Shown here one piece after another: positions 23,899 through 32,373 of a stretch of DNA of 64,000 nt. Position numbers and translations under genes: made by a program. The notes below the pieces were generated by a model. It made no database searches, was not told the origin of the DNA, and saw only the letters and a list, made by a program, of their open reading frames with translations. The DNA lies in the NCBI RefSeq assembly GCF_001712795.1, contig NZ_KV757672.1:23941-87940 (forward strand). The letters are read 5' to 3'. Each line of letters opens with the position of its first letter. Within the stretch, counting starts at the first letter, position 1. This DNA is from Nostoc sp. KVJ20 (GTDB lineage Bacteria > Cyanobacteriota > Cyanobacteriia > Cyanobacteriales > Nostocaceae).

Positions 23899-24102
23899 AT
23901 GAAAATCAGAGCAATCATTCATCCAGCAGAAGAAGGCGGCTATTGGGCAGAGGTTCCCGCACTTCCCGGTTGTATTACCGAAGGAGATACCATAGAAGAG
24001 GTGATGGCTAATTTAAAAGATGCTATTGAAGGTTGGCTTGAAGTTGCCAATAATCGTAATGCAATTAAGTCAACAGATCAAGTTGTCGAAATTGCTGTAT
24101 GA
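23899..24102 (+). CDS. hicB: HicB-type antitoxin
   Basis: A 67-residue HicB-type protein with the partial RNase H-like fold: EEGGYWAEVPALPGCITEGD and TIEEVMANLKDAIEGWLE are standard family motifs. It is short and ends soon after that fold, with no C-terminal ribbon-helix-helix or helix-turn-helix, so the protein alone may not bind DNA. It precedes and overlaps hicA by four bases (ATGA), the reverse of the common hicA-hicB order. Confidence 0.92.
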   Translation: MKIRAIIHPAEEGGYWAEVPALPGCITEGDTIEEVMANLKDAIEGWLEVANNRNAIKSTDQVVEIAV

Positions 24103-24308
24103 AATCGGTTTCTGGCAAGCAACTTTGTAAGATTGTGGAACAAAAAGGTTGGGTTTTGCAAAGAATTACTGGCAGTCATCATATTTATGAAAACCTTGAA
24201 GTAGAAAAAATCCTGTCAATTCCTGTTCACCGCAATCAAGATTTGAAAGTTGGAACCTTGAAAGCCTTGATGAAAATAGCCCAGCTATGTGAAGAAGATT
24301 TACTTTAA
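24099..24308 (+). CDS. hicA: HicA-type mRNA interferase toxin
   Basis: A 69-residue HicA toxin with the double-stranded-RNA-binding-like fold: SGKQLCKIVEQKGWVLQRI, the catalytic histidine within GSHHIY, and SIPVHRNQDLKVGTLKALMK. These residues are what the family uses to cleave mRNA during stress. It overlaps hicB by four bases and stops seven bases before the convergent DUF29 gene. Confidence 0.93.
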   Translation: MKSVSGKQLCKIVEQKGWVLQRITGSHHIYENLEVEKILSIPVHRNQDLKVGTLKALMKIAQLCEEDLL

Positions 24309-24315
24309 TTATGAA

Positions 24316-24819
24316 TTACTGCTTTGATTCATCAACTAAATTGCTTGGTTCACCAGGGTAAAAATCATAGTCCACAATCTCTGATAAACTGTAAGGACAC
24401 TCCAGCGGAAAAGTCTGCTTGGGCAAATCTGTTTCTCCAACAGCTAATTCGACACCTCTAAGGTAGGCTTTGCGAAGTGCTTCTTCAAGGTAGGGTTTGA
24501 GGCTAGGATTGTCTTCAAGCAGTTCAGCAATATCTAAGCGTTGAATCCGGAGTGTTGCTAACCAGCTACGGCTACGGCGTTGAGACTGGTATTGCCATTT
24601 TAGTAAATGTCCAATCAACACACTTAGACGGTTTCGCAATTCTTGACGTTGCTGTTTACCCAAAGATTGAATCTCCTCAATCAGATTTTGCAGATCAATC
24701 TGACTCCACTGCTCATTACGAAGTAAAGTTACTTGTTCCTGTGTCCAAGCGTAAAAATCAGTTTCGTAGAGGCTTGGTAAAGGCATTGGTATCTTTGGGT
24801 TTATTTCAGGTACACCCAT
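24316..24819 (-). CDS. DUF29 family protein
   Basis: A 167-residue DUF29 protein, a family of unknown function found in many copies in cyanobacteria. The family signature is clear: LYETDFYAWTQEQVTLLRNE, QIDLQNLIEEIQSLGKQQR and the helical LSVLIGHLLKWQYQ segment followed by RSRSWLATLRIQR. Soluble, highly helical. The ATG at 24819 is the only good start. Convergent with hicA, and just outside the TA-rich stretch. Confidence 0.92.
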   Translation of the reverse strand: MGVPEINPKIPMPLPSLYETDFYAWTQEQVTLLRNEQWSQIDLQNLIEEIQSLGKQQRQELRNRLSVLIGHLLKWQYQSQRRSRSWLATLRIQRLDIAELLEDNPSLKPYLEEALRKAYLRGVELAVGETDLPKQTFPLECPYSLSEIVDYDFYPGEPSNLVDESKQ

Positions 24820-24926
24820 CAGGTTAGTTCAACCTTAATGTCTTTGCTTTTATTATAAAACTGTCTCAAATAGAGGCGAGCAATAAGACGCTTCACTGAA
24901 CTGTATTGGTTTATAGGTAGATATAT

Positions 24927-24958
24927 CACACTATTACGTAGATATATGTAATAGTGTG
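24927..24958. repeat. 11-bp inverted repeat upstream of DUF29
   Basis: CACACTATTAC (24927-24937) and GTAATAGTGTG (24948-24958) are perfectly complementary with a 10-base AT loop; the half-site TAGATATAT also occurs twice. It lies about 110 bases upstream of the DUF29 start and could be an operator or a stem-loop; nothing identifies its binder. Confidence 0.5.
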
Positions 24959-25099
24959 TTTAACTTGTTTATCAATTTGATGGCTGAATTAGTTGTTTAG
25001 ACTTAATATATTCTTACAAAGCCATCACTCGACATTGAGCCTAAAGGCTTGTCTTCCCTAACTCTAGACATTTTTTCATTCGTCAAACTCAGGTTAAAT

Positions 25100-25471
25100 T
25101 CAATGAATTCTCTCTCTAAGTAATTGTTCTTCTAAAGCAGCAATACGATTGTATGCCGCTGTTAATTGCGCTGTCAGTCGTTGTATTTGAATTTCTGGTG
25201 TTATGTTATCTCCAGCTTGACGATGCATGTCTAGATAAATGCCATCTGTCAACACATCCTTGTGTTCCATTTCTGGATTTAAACTGATACGTCCTTTGAA
25301 CTGGTAGCCCCCAATCGAGCCATTTTCCTGATAATTATCCTTTGCTTGTGTATTCGCTAAAGAACACTCTGAGAAAGCTTGAGTAACTTTAGCATCAAGT
25401 TGCTCAATCACTTGGCAGAGGGCATCCAGTTTTTCGCTTAAAGTCAGGATTTGCTGCTGTAATGGCTCCAT
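25100..25471 (-). CDS. Hypothetical coiled-coil protein, 123 aa
   Basis: A 123-residue protein with heptad-like helices at both ends (QQILTLSEKLDALCQVIEQL, and TAQLTAAYNRIAALEEQLLR) separated by a polar middle part with GSIGGYQFKGRISLNPEMEH. No membrane segment. The arrangement suggests a small coiled-coil adaptor or oligomer. I do not recognise a family. It stands alone, with about 270 bases upstream of DUF29 on one side and 520 bases of repeat-containing DNA on the other. Confidence 0.6.
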   Translation of the reverse strand: MEPLQQQILTLSEKLDALCQVIEQLDAKVTQAFSECSLANTQAKDNYQENGSIGGYQFKGRISLNPEMEHKDVLTDGIYLDMHRQAGDNITPEIQIQRLTAQLTAAYNRIAALEEQLLRERIH

Positions 25472-25991
25472 TTAATACCCTGTATCCGTACATTTTCTCT
25501 ATGTTATTCAATTTACTCCCCAACTTAACAATACTTATGAATTATTTAAGTATTGATAATTTTTCGTGGAAATTTTAAATATAAGTAAAGTTTGACCATG
25601 AGTACCACTAAGGAAATTTATGGAGAAAAATTAATCTTTAGGTAGTGATTTGCTGACAAACTTGCTACGTTGAGTAAAATCTTCAAATTTATACGTATTA
25701 CCAATAAAAATACTGGTAATTTTCCAACTCTACTTTTCAGCTAATGAGCCTCTGGTAATCTCTGCTTAATCAGGACTTACGTAAACAATAGCCAAAATGA
25801 ATGATTTTCATGTAGACGCAAAGCGGCTACTCTGACGAGAACGCTTTCAGTGTTAGCGCAGCGGTAGCGACGTTCGCGCAGCGTCTCGCAGAGAAGGAGC
25901 GTCACCCGTAGGGTATTGCCCCAGAGCGCTTATAGTTTTGTGTCACTCCTATTAATATTAGGTATAATCAAAAATTTTAAATCCAAAATCA
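25472..25991. repeat. 520-bp intergenic region with GC-rich dispersed repeat
   Basis: No gene is seen. The first 300 bases are AT-rich; 25813-25912 is a GC-rich patchwork (GTTAGCGCAGCGGTAGCGAC, then GCGCAGCGTCTCGCAGAGAA) similar in wording to stretches inside the elements at 51424-51602 and 60795-61089. Confidence 0.6.
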
Positions 25992-27149
25992 ATGGATCGA
26001 CGGTCTTTTTTGCTAAGTACAAGTACGCTAGCACTTTCACAACTGCTTTTTGGCTGTGGTGGAAACAAGCAGACACAACTAAAAGTGCAGTTATTAAAAG
26101 GTTCTATACCTGGTCAGGTGGTGAATCAGTTCCACAATGGTTTGCAACAACAGGCGCAGTTAAAGTTTTCTCCAGTCGAGCAGTTACAGGATTTATTTCA
26201 GCAATTACAAAATTGGCAGCAGAAACCGAAAAGTACTGATGAGCAAGGATGGAGTCGCTTTATACCCTTTAGGCAAGGTCAAAAAGCAGCGGAGGCAGAC
26301 CTAGTGACATTGGGAGATTACTGGCTAAAAGCAGCTATTGAGCAGAAATTGATTCAACCACTCCAAGAAGTAGGGGGAAACCAATTAAAACAGTGGTCTG
26401 CTTTAGATGAAAGGTGGAAGAAATTAGTAACGCGCAACGACCAAGGTAACTTGGATACTCAAGGAAAGGTGTGGGGTGCGCCTTACCGCTGGGGTAGCAC
26501 GGTGATTGTTTATAACCGTGACAAGTTCCGAAATTTGGGATGGACACCCAAAGATTGGAGTGATTTGTGGCGAGATGAAATGCAGCAGCACATTTCTCTA
26601 CTTAATCAACCACGAGAAGTTATTGGTCTGGCCTTAAAGAAGCTAGGAAAATCCTATAATACAGAGAATCTTGACCAAGTACCAGACTTGGAAAAAGAAT
26701 TACAGACATTAAATCAACAGGTGAAATTCTACAGTTCCAATCACTATTTGGAACCCCTAATTATGGGAGACACTTGGCTAGCGGTTGGTTGGTCAAGCGA
26801 TGTACTGCCAGTTTTGGGACGTTATCCGCAACTCGGCGCAGTTATCCCCCAGTCAGGAACAGCAATGTGGGCAGATTTGTGGGTACGTCCGGCAGGTATT
26901 ACTAAGGATACTTTATCAGATCAATGGATTGATTTTTGTTGGCAACCAAGTACAGCTAAACAAATTTCGGTGCTGACCAAAAGTAATTCACCAATTTCTA
27001 CAAATATTGCCGCTTCCGATATCCCAGAACCATTATTGAGCATCTTACAGAGCGATCGCAACATTTTCAATAAAAGCGAATTTTTACTTCCCTTACCCCC
27101 ATCAGCAATAAAACAATACGAGTCTTTATTCGCAAAAATTAAGGTTTAA
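25992..27149 (+). CDS. PotD-like periplasmic solute-binding lipoprotein
   Basis: A 385-residue extracellular solute-binding protein similar to the spermidine/putrescine-binding PotD group. The N-terminus has a twin-arginine-like start (DRRSFLL) and a lipobox ending at C22 (QLLFGC), so it should be a lipoprotein in the periplasm. The body shows the family features GAPYRWGSTVIVYNRDKF, DWSDLWRDE and the late AMWADLWVRPAG. No permease or ATPase gene is adjacent, so its transporter is elsewhere or it has another role. The ligand cannot be told from sequence. Confidence 0.88.
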   Translation: MDRRSFLLSTSTLALSQLLFGCGGNKQTQLKVQLLKGSIPGQVVNQFHNGLQQQAQLKFSPVEQLQDLFQQLQNWQQKPKSTDEQGWSRFIPFRQGQKAAEADLVTLGDYWLKAAIEQKLIQPLQEVGGNQLKQWSALDERWKKLVTRNDQGNLDTQGKVWGAPYRWGSTVIVYNRDKFRNLGWTPKDWSDLWRDEMQQHISLLNQPREVIGLALKKLGKSYNTENLDQVPDLEKELQTLNQQVKFYSSNHYLEPLIMGDTWLAVGWSSDVLPVLGRYPQLGAVIPQSGTAMWADLWVRPAGITKDTLSDQWIDFCWQPSTAKQISVLTKSNSPISTNIAASDIPEPLLSILQSDRNIFNKSEFLLPLPPSAIKQYESLFAKIKV

Positions 27150-27155
27150 TTAGGA

Positions 27156-27190
27156 ATTGGGCATTGGGCATTGGGCATTGGGCATTGGGC
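27156..27190. repeat. Heptamer tandem repeat (ATTGGGC), five units
   Basis: Five perfect 7-base units just after the solute-binding protein gene; same family as the arrays within mfd and, on the opposite strand, at 14446-14529. Confidence 0.95.
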
Positions 27191-27249
27191 ATGGTTATTC
27201 TCCTTGTCCGTTTCATCTCTCCCAATCCCCAGTCCCCAGTCCCCAATCC

Positions 27250-27798
27250 CTACAAAGAACGCTGTAACCCTATCTTGTTCTTAAGATTTGTTTGGATACT
27301 GCATAAAGCTGGACTTGTACTAAAGTTACAGGTGTAGGTTGCCAAGGGTTCTTTTTGATAGTTAAATACCCTGACGTTATAACCAAAGTTCCGTGCAGCG
27401 CTACCCAAGCGATTTACGAAGTCGTAGCGCTCCACATACTCTAGTAAGCTCCAAATTTGCTGATTCACGATCAAGTCTACTCGTGCAGGTTCTTTGTTAG
27501 AAGCTGGATATGCTATCCAATTATCCAATAGCTTTTTCTCAGAGTTTTGTTGTGCCCACCATAAGCTAGGAACGGTTAATTGTACTGGGTTAATGGTGTT
27601 AGCTGTAATTACATAGTCTTTTGGCTTGGTTAATAAATCTAGTTCCAGAGGCGCACTAGAAGGTGACGGTATTGAAGAAGTTTGCGCTAGTGAGGGCGGG
27701 ACTAATAAAGCTGAGAGGGTAATGGTTAGTAGTAATGAAAACGATATCTGGCGATCGCTACGCCCGCCGCAGGCATCGCACAATTTAGGTATATGCAT
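27250..27798 (-). CDS. Secreted hypothetical protein, 182 aa
   Basis: A 182-residue protein with a signal-like hydrophobic stretch LLLTITLSALLVPPSLAQ ending in an AxA-like cleavage site, followed by a Ser/Pro linker and a soluble domain (PARVDLIVNQQIWSLLEYVE, RVFNYQKEPLATYTCNF). The first 18 residues, before the hydrophobic stretch, come from a GC-rich dispersed repeat with a HIP1 site (CTACGCCCGCCGCAGGCATC), so the native N-terminus may have been replaced or the true start lies further in. No family is recognised; similar signal-peptide proteins of this kind occur in cyanobacteria. Confidence 0.7.
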   Translation of the reverse strand: MHIPKLCDACGGRSDRQISFSLLLTITLSALLVPPSLAQTSSIPSPSSAPLELDLLTKPKDYVITANTINPVQLTVPSLWWAQQNSEKKLLDNWIAYPASNKEPARVDLIVNQQIWSLLEYVERYDFVNRLGSAARNFGYNVRVFNYQKEPLATYTCNFSTSPALCSIQTNLKNKIGLQRSL

Positions 27799-27866
27799 AG
27801 CTGATACTAATTCGTAATTCGTAATTCGTAATTCGTAATTAAGGCAATAGTAAAAATTCGCACAAG

Positions 27867-28640
27867 TTAAAGTTTAATGGCAACGATGCGAATTCTTCGA
27901 TAGTCTGCTGTCCAAGTTCCCTGTTGATACAACGTTGGCTTGAGATATTCCTCTACGACGCGAATTACTTGTATTTGTTGCTCATCAGAAAGTGCTGCTA
28001 AAAAACTGCTGGCGAACATCTGAATCCAGTTTGCCATACCTGCTTCTCCTTCTGCTAAAGGAGTTGGACGAGCAAATAGAGTGCTATAGATGACATCAAA
28101 GCCTTGCTGTTCTAATAGAGTGGCGTATTCACCAATACTAGGGAAATACCAAGGATTTAGGGCTTGTGCGGGAATATTAATTGCTTCTAAGGCGTTAGAT
28201 AAAGCTGTAGCGATCGCTAGCACATTTCCCTTACCACCAAATTCTGCCACAAAACGCCCCCCTGGTTTTAGGGATTGATGGATGGATGCGATCGCGCTAT
28301 CTGCTTCTTTTACCCAATGCAATACAGCGTTAGAAAACACAGCATCCAATGGCTTATCTACTTGAAAGTTCCTAGCATCAGCAACTTCAAAGCGCAAATG
28401 GGGATAGTTTTCTCTTGCCTTTTCGATCATTGCAGATGCATAATCAACTCCCATTACTTCAGCCTGAGATTGGGCAATTTTTTCTGTGAGTTGTCCAGTA
28501 CCACAGCCGAGATCCAAAATCGATTCTCCTGGCTGAGGGTTCAGTAATTGCAATAAGTCTTCGCCATATTGCCACACAAAGGCGTGTTTATCTTGGTAAA
28601 GCGAAGTGTCCCAATAATTGCTTGTAGAAATATTATTCAT
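27867..28640 (-). CDS. Class I SAM-dependent methyltransferase
   Basis: A 257-residue SAM-dependent methyltransferase. Motif I is LDLGCGTGQ at about residues 41-49, followed by the acidic end of strand 2 (VMGVDYA), and NAVLHWV after strand 4, the HW pair seen in trans-aconitate methyltransferase-like enzymes. The N-terminus NYWDTSLYQDKHAFVWQYGE is typical of that subgroup. Soluble, monocistronic. The substrate cannot be fixed from sequence; trans-aconitate is only the nearest named analogue. Confidence 0.9.
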   Translation of the reverse strand: MNNISTSNYWDTSLYQDKHAFVWQYGEDLLQLLNPQPGESILDLGCGTGQLTEKIAQSQAEVMGVDYASAMIEKARENYPHLRFEVADARNFQVDKPLDAVFSNAVLHWVKEADSAIASIHQSLKPGGRFVAEFGGKGNVLAIATALSNALEAINIPAQALNPWYFPSIGEYATLLEQQGFDVIYSTLFARPTPLAEGEAGMANWIQMFASSFLAALSDEQQIQVIRVVEEYLKPTLYQQGTWTADYRRIRIVAIKL

Positions 28641-28656
28641 AAGATTTTATGGTGTA

Positions 28657-28683
28657 TAGAGACGTTGCAATGCAACGTCTCTA
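28657..28683. repeat. 13-bp perfect palindrome (dispersed repeat)
   Basis: TAGAGACGTTGCA (28657-28669) and TGCAACGTCTCTA (28671-28683) with one central base. It shares the TGTAGAGACG wording with the 55-bp repeat at 10497 and 47770 and lies upstream of the methyltransferase gene. Confidence 0.8.
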
Positions 28684-28710
28684 CATTAAAAAATTACAGC
28701 GATTGATGTG

Positions 28711-28920
28711 TTACTTTCTACCAGTCAAGTTATCCAAGAAATCCATTTTCACTGCAAAGTTGATAATATCTTGCCCTGTGATAGAGTTTTTAGTCTCACC
28801 ATTATTCAAGGCGACAATATACGGCAGACCATCAATGCCATACGCCTGATAACTGTTCAATGTTCACTGGTTTAAGGAATCTCTTTCTGATTCCAAGGTT
28901 GAGTTTATAACGTTCATTCA
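28711..28920 (-). pseudogene. Remnant of a thioredoxin-fold-like gene, frameshifted
   Basis: On the minus strand the last 50 codons before a TAA at 28711-28713 are open and read NSYQAYGIDGLPYIVALNNG then ETKNSITGQDIINFAVKMDF. The GIDGLPYIVAL pattern resembles the cis-Pro strand of thioredoxin-like proteins. The frame is closed upstream by a TGA (28864-28866), but a shifted frame continues further (VNERYKLNLGIRKRFLKPVN), so a one-base shift joins the two. No start or catalytic CXXC is present, so this appears to be the decayed 3' end of a gene. Confidence 0.4.
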
Positions 28921-29016
28921 CCTGAATTGACGTTGTTACCAAAATAGATACAAAATTTTGTAAAATCTTCCTGATTACTCGTTTTAGCTTTATCTAGCGA
29001 GGTTTTATGTCGATTT

Positions 29017-29049
29017 AGATCCTCGACTTCTTAAAAAAGTCGAGGATCT
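29017..29049. repeat. 13-bp perfect inverted repeat
   Basis: AGATCCTCGACTT (29017-29029) and AAGTCGAGGATCT (29037-29049) with a 7-base loop. The arm AGTCGAGGATCTG also occurs at 10573-10585 within the nested inverted repeat there, so this is a dispersed palindrome. It lies upstream of the Uma2 gene. Confidence 0.8.
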
Positions 29050-29113
29050 GAGGGTCAAGTGAGCAATACCAAGTAATTTGCTAAACTCTAAACCACAGTC
29101 AGGAGTAAGTGTG

Positions 29114-29737
29114 ATGTTTCAAGCTTTACCAAAAGCGATCGCTTTTGAAGAATTCCTCAATTGGAAGCCAGATGGCGGATGTTATGAACTACACGATGGG
29201 GCAATTGTTGAAATGCAGCCAGTAGGAGATCATGAAGAGATTAATGGTTTTTTAGCTGGCGAAGTAACTTTAGAGTTCAAACGATTAAAACTTCCATACC
29301 TCATACCCAAGCAAGCACTAGTTAAGATTCCTGACAAAGAATCAGGTTATTCACCTGATGTAATAGTGATAAATCAAAAGAATCTTTCAGCAGAACCTAT
29401 GTGGAAAAAGTCTTCAACGGTTACTCAAGCTGCATCGGTTCCCTTAGTTATTGAAGTTGTCAGTACTAATTGGAGGGATGATTATGCATCCAAGCTAGTT
29501 GACTACGAAACTTTTGGCGTTCCTGAATACTGGATTGTTGACTATTTAGCTTTGGGCGGTAGAAGGTATATAGGTAATCCCAAACAACCGACTGTTTCCG
29601 TTTACTATTTGGTGGATGGTGAATATCAAGTTAATCTGTTTCGAGGAAATGATCACATCATATCCCCTACATTCCCAGAATTAAACTTGACCGCCGAACA
29701 GATTTTTCAAGCTGGGCGTTCAGAAAATCAATTATGA
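29114..29737 (+). CDS. Uma2 family protein, third in window
   Basis: A 207-residue Uma2 protein (restriction-endonuclease-like fold, role unknown). Conserved parts: LHDGAIVEMQPVGDHEEING, GYSPDVIVINQ (the PD), PLVIEVVSTNWRDDYASKLVDYE (the ExV and K) and GVPEYWIVDY. The ATG at 29114 is chosen because an AGGAG ribosome-binding sequence lies 9 bases upstream; an in-frame TTG at 29078 has none. The last six bases overlap the end of the convergent U32 gene. Not closely similar to the tandem pair at 2519-3832. Confidence 0.92.
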   Translation: MFQALPKAIAFEEFLNWKPDGGCYELHDGAIVEMQPVGDHEEINGFLAGEVTLEFKRLKLPYLIPKQALVKIPDKESGYSPDVIVINQKNLSAEPMWKKSSTVTQAASVPLVIEVVSTNWRDDYASKLVDYETFGVPEYWIVDYLALGGRRYIGNPKQPTVSVYYLVDGEYQVNLFRGNDHIISPTFPELNLTAEQIFQAGRSENQL

Positions 29738-32278
29738 TCGCAACGCTGATACTCCCATCGGGCCACGAGTTACGCCTAATTGATTTTGCAACTTCAACTC
29801 TCGCCATAGTTGGGAACCTGTAATCTCACCTCGCAATAATTGACTATAACAATGTATTGTTTTACTCACTTGCTCTGGCGTTTCATTCACAAACTCGATA
29901 CGAAAGTAACGTAATCCAAGTTCTATAAGACGCTGTACGTACTCGGCTCCAGTTTGAGCAGTGCCGTTAAATACAGTATTGCGGCAACCTACATCTGCTT
30001 TGAGAACGTGTTCGCTACCTACACGGTCTTTTAATTTCACTTCCTGCTTATCACAAGGTCGTCCACAGTTTGTATAGTCAGTACCCGTTGATAAAAAGGC
30101 ACAAAATACACAATGTTCCATGTGGAACATGGGCATGTGTTGATGGATTGTCACCTCAAACCACTGGGGTGGACAACTGGTCAGTAGGTCTTGCAGTTGG
30201 GTAATATTCAGGTCATAGGATGCCGTCAGCCGTTCTAAACCAAAGCGTTGCTGAAAATAATCTGCTGTTAAGGGATTAGCAACGTTGAGCGAAAAATCTC
30301 CAATGCAACGGTCTGCTGCAAAGAATTGCAATTGGTCATAGTTCCGTACCAGATAACCATCAGCCTTACAGGCACGTACCTGCTGCAAAATCCAATTTTC
30401 CCCCGGTTTAGTAATTCGGGGTGGTGCAACCCAGATTGTGGGAAGTGGGGATTCTTGCCTGTGTTTCTCTACTAGCTGCACCGCTTCTCGGTAGGCACGG
30501 GGGTCTTCAAATTCACAGTACAGTGTTTCAACACCAGCTTTGAGGGCGGCTTGGAGTTGTTTGAGGTTTCGTACTAGGACAATGAGTGAGGGAGATGTAG
30601 CTTTAGCTTCCCGCAGGGTGGGGGATAGGGGAGATGAGGAGGGAAGTAGGTCTTGGAAAGAGACATCAGAATGTAATTGCCAGCGTTTGGGTTGACTTCG
30701 CAATTCTTCCAACTGCGTCACGATTTCCCGCCGCATCCGGTTCAACTCACTTACGGGTAGCATAATAGCACCCCTGAGGTGGTTGGTTAGCTGTCCCAAA
30801 CAGTAAGGGGTGTTACCCAAACGACCGAATTGTTCTTGTAAACGGTCTGTATCTAGTGGTTTGGTATGGGCATCGACTAGTGAAATTGCGGACTCTATCT
30901 GTACAATATTACCGAGATGATCACGAGCGATCGCAATCAATGGCTGACCAACTTCTCCATAAATCTCCAAGTCAATCGGACGCTGAAATTGGGGATTCTC
31001 GCCAGCAAAACTCTGACGTAGCTGCTTATCTAATTCTGGATCACTGGTTTTCCAAATGCGATCGCCTATATGCACTCGGCGCAGGTTCAAGTCATTTCGA
31101 CCAAAGGACAGCATGGTTTCATTACCTTTGGATACCACAGCATAAACCCGGCCACCTTCTTCCTTCGCCTCTGGATGACCGCAGTCAAACACAATTCCAT
31201 CCCCTGGTTTTACAGGCGCTTCCAGTTTGACTGTTACCTGTTCGTTGTGAATGCGGCTGACTTCACCTAAATAAACCCCACGTTTTTTACCAAAGCGGGC
31301 GTGGACTAGTTCCTGATTATTAATCCCGCCAAACCAACCCGTGTAGAGTCCACGAGAAAATGCCATCTCTAGGTTGTAGTGTTCCTTTTCCCTTGTAGGT
31401 AAAGAGGGATTTGGTCTTTCCAATTCCGCCATCACCTCATCCAAAGCTTGCCGATAAACACGGGTCACATTAGCAACATACTCTGGGGCTTTCAAACGAC
31501 CTTCTATCTTGAGAGAAGTTACTCCTGATTTGACTAAATCTGGCAGAACATCTAACCCTGCTAAGTCTTGTGGACTAAGTAAATATTTGCGATCTTTTAA
31601 ATTTACAACTTGCCCATCAACAATTAAATCGTAGGGCATCCGGCAAGCTTGGGCACATTCACCTCGGTTAGCAGAACGTCCGCCTAAAGCCTCACTAGTC
31701 AAACACTGACCGGAATATGCCACACACAAAGCACCGTGAACAAAGACTTCCAAGGGCAGCGACGTTTCTTGTAGGGCAATTTGCTGCTGTATTTTATTGA
31801 TTTCCTGAAGAGAACATTCACGCGCCAACACCACTAATTGACAGCCGAGGGATTTAGCAAATTCCACCCCAGCGGCACTGGTGATGGTCATTTGGGTGGA
31901 AGCATGGATGGGAAAATCAGGGGAAAGGTGGCGGATGAGACGGCATATACCAATATCTTGGACAATCACTGCATCCACACCTGCGGCAATAATTGTGCGG
32001 AGATATTGCTGTGCTTCTGCTAGTTCTTTGGGAAATATTAGTGTGTTGACAGTGACATAACCTTTTACGCCGCGATGATGCAGAAATGTCATCAATTGAG
32101 GTAAGTCCGCCTCAGTAAAATTTTCTGCCCGCATTCTGGCGTTGAAGCGATCCAAACCGAAGTAAATCGCATCTGCCCCATTTTCCACAGCAGCTTTAGC
32201 ACAGTCCCAATTACCTGCTGGCGCGAGTAGTTCGGGACGTTGAAGAGAAGAAGGGGAAGAGAGGCGATCGCTTTTCAT
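29732..32278 (-). CDS. U32 family peptidase / RNA hydroxylase-type protein
   Basis: An 848-residue U32 family protein. Members of this family with a long C-terminal part, such as E. coli RlhA, add a hydroxyl group to rRNA or tRNA bases rather than acting as proteases. Seen: the N-terminal PELLAPAGNWDCAKAAVENG, the YFGLDRFNARM segment, the cysteine pattern SANRGECAQACRMPYDL, and a C-terminal second cysteine set HCVFCAFLSTG with NCGRPC, consistent with an Fe-S cluster. Length matches the longer class with the DUF3656 region. The six-base overlap with Uma2 is convergent. Which RNA base is modified is not visible. Confidence 0.9.
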   Translation of the reverse strand: MKSDRLSSPSSLQRPELLAPAGNWDCAKAAVENGADAIYFGLDRFNARMRAENFTEADLPQLMTFLHHRGVKGYVTVNTLIFPKELAEAQQYLRTIIAAGVDAVIVQDIGICRLIRHLSPDFPIHASTQMTITSAAGVEFAKSLGCQLVVLARECSLQEINKIQQQIALQETSLPLEVFVHGALCVAYSGQCLTSEALGGRSANRGECAQACRMPYDLIVDGQVVNLKDRKYLLSPQDLAGLDVLPDLVKSGVTSLKIEGRLKAPEYVANVTRVYRQALDEVMAELERPNPSLPTREKEHYNLEMAFSRGLYTGWFGGINNQELVHARFGKKRGVYLGEVSRIHNEQVTVKLEAPVKPGDGIVFDCGHPEAKEEGGRVYAVVSKGNETMLSFGRNDLNLRRVHIGDRIWKTSDPELDKQLRQSFAGENPQFQRPIDLEIYGEVGQPLIAIARDHLGNIVQIESAISLVDAHTKPLDTDRLQEQFGRLGNTPYCLGQLTNHLRGAIMLPVSELNRMRREIVTQLEELRSQPKRWQLHSDVSFQDLLPSSSPLSPTLREAKATSPSLIVLVRNLKQLQAALKAGVETLYCEFEDPRAYREAVQLVEKHRQESPLPTIWVAPPRITKPGENWILQQVRACKADGYLVRNYDQLQFFAADRCIGDFSLNVANPLTADYFQQRFGLERLTASYDLNITQLQDLLTSCPPQWFEVTIHQHMPMFHMEHCVFCAFLSTGTDYTNCGRPCDKQEVKLKDRVGSEHVLKADVGCRNTVFNGTAQTGAEYVQRLIELGLRYFRIEFVNETPEQVSKTIHCYSQLLRGEITGSQLWRELKLQNQLGVTRGPMGVSALRS

Positions 32279-32373
32279 TAGACTTAGGGTTAAGTAGCAC
32301 CATAGTGATTTTATCTAAGTTGGTGGGGAAATGAGGGGAAGGGTGCGATCGCTTTTTGAAAATAGCAAAATAC

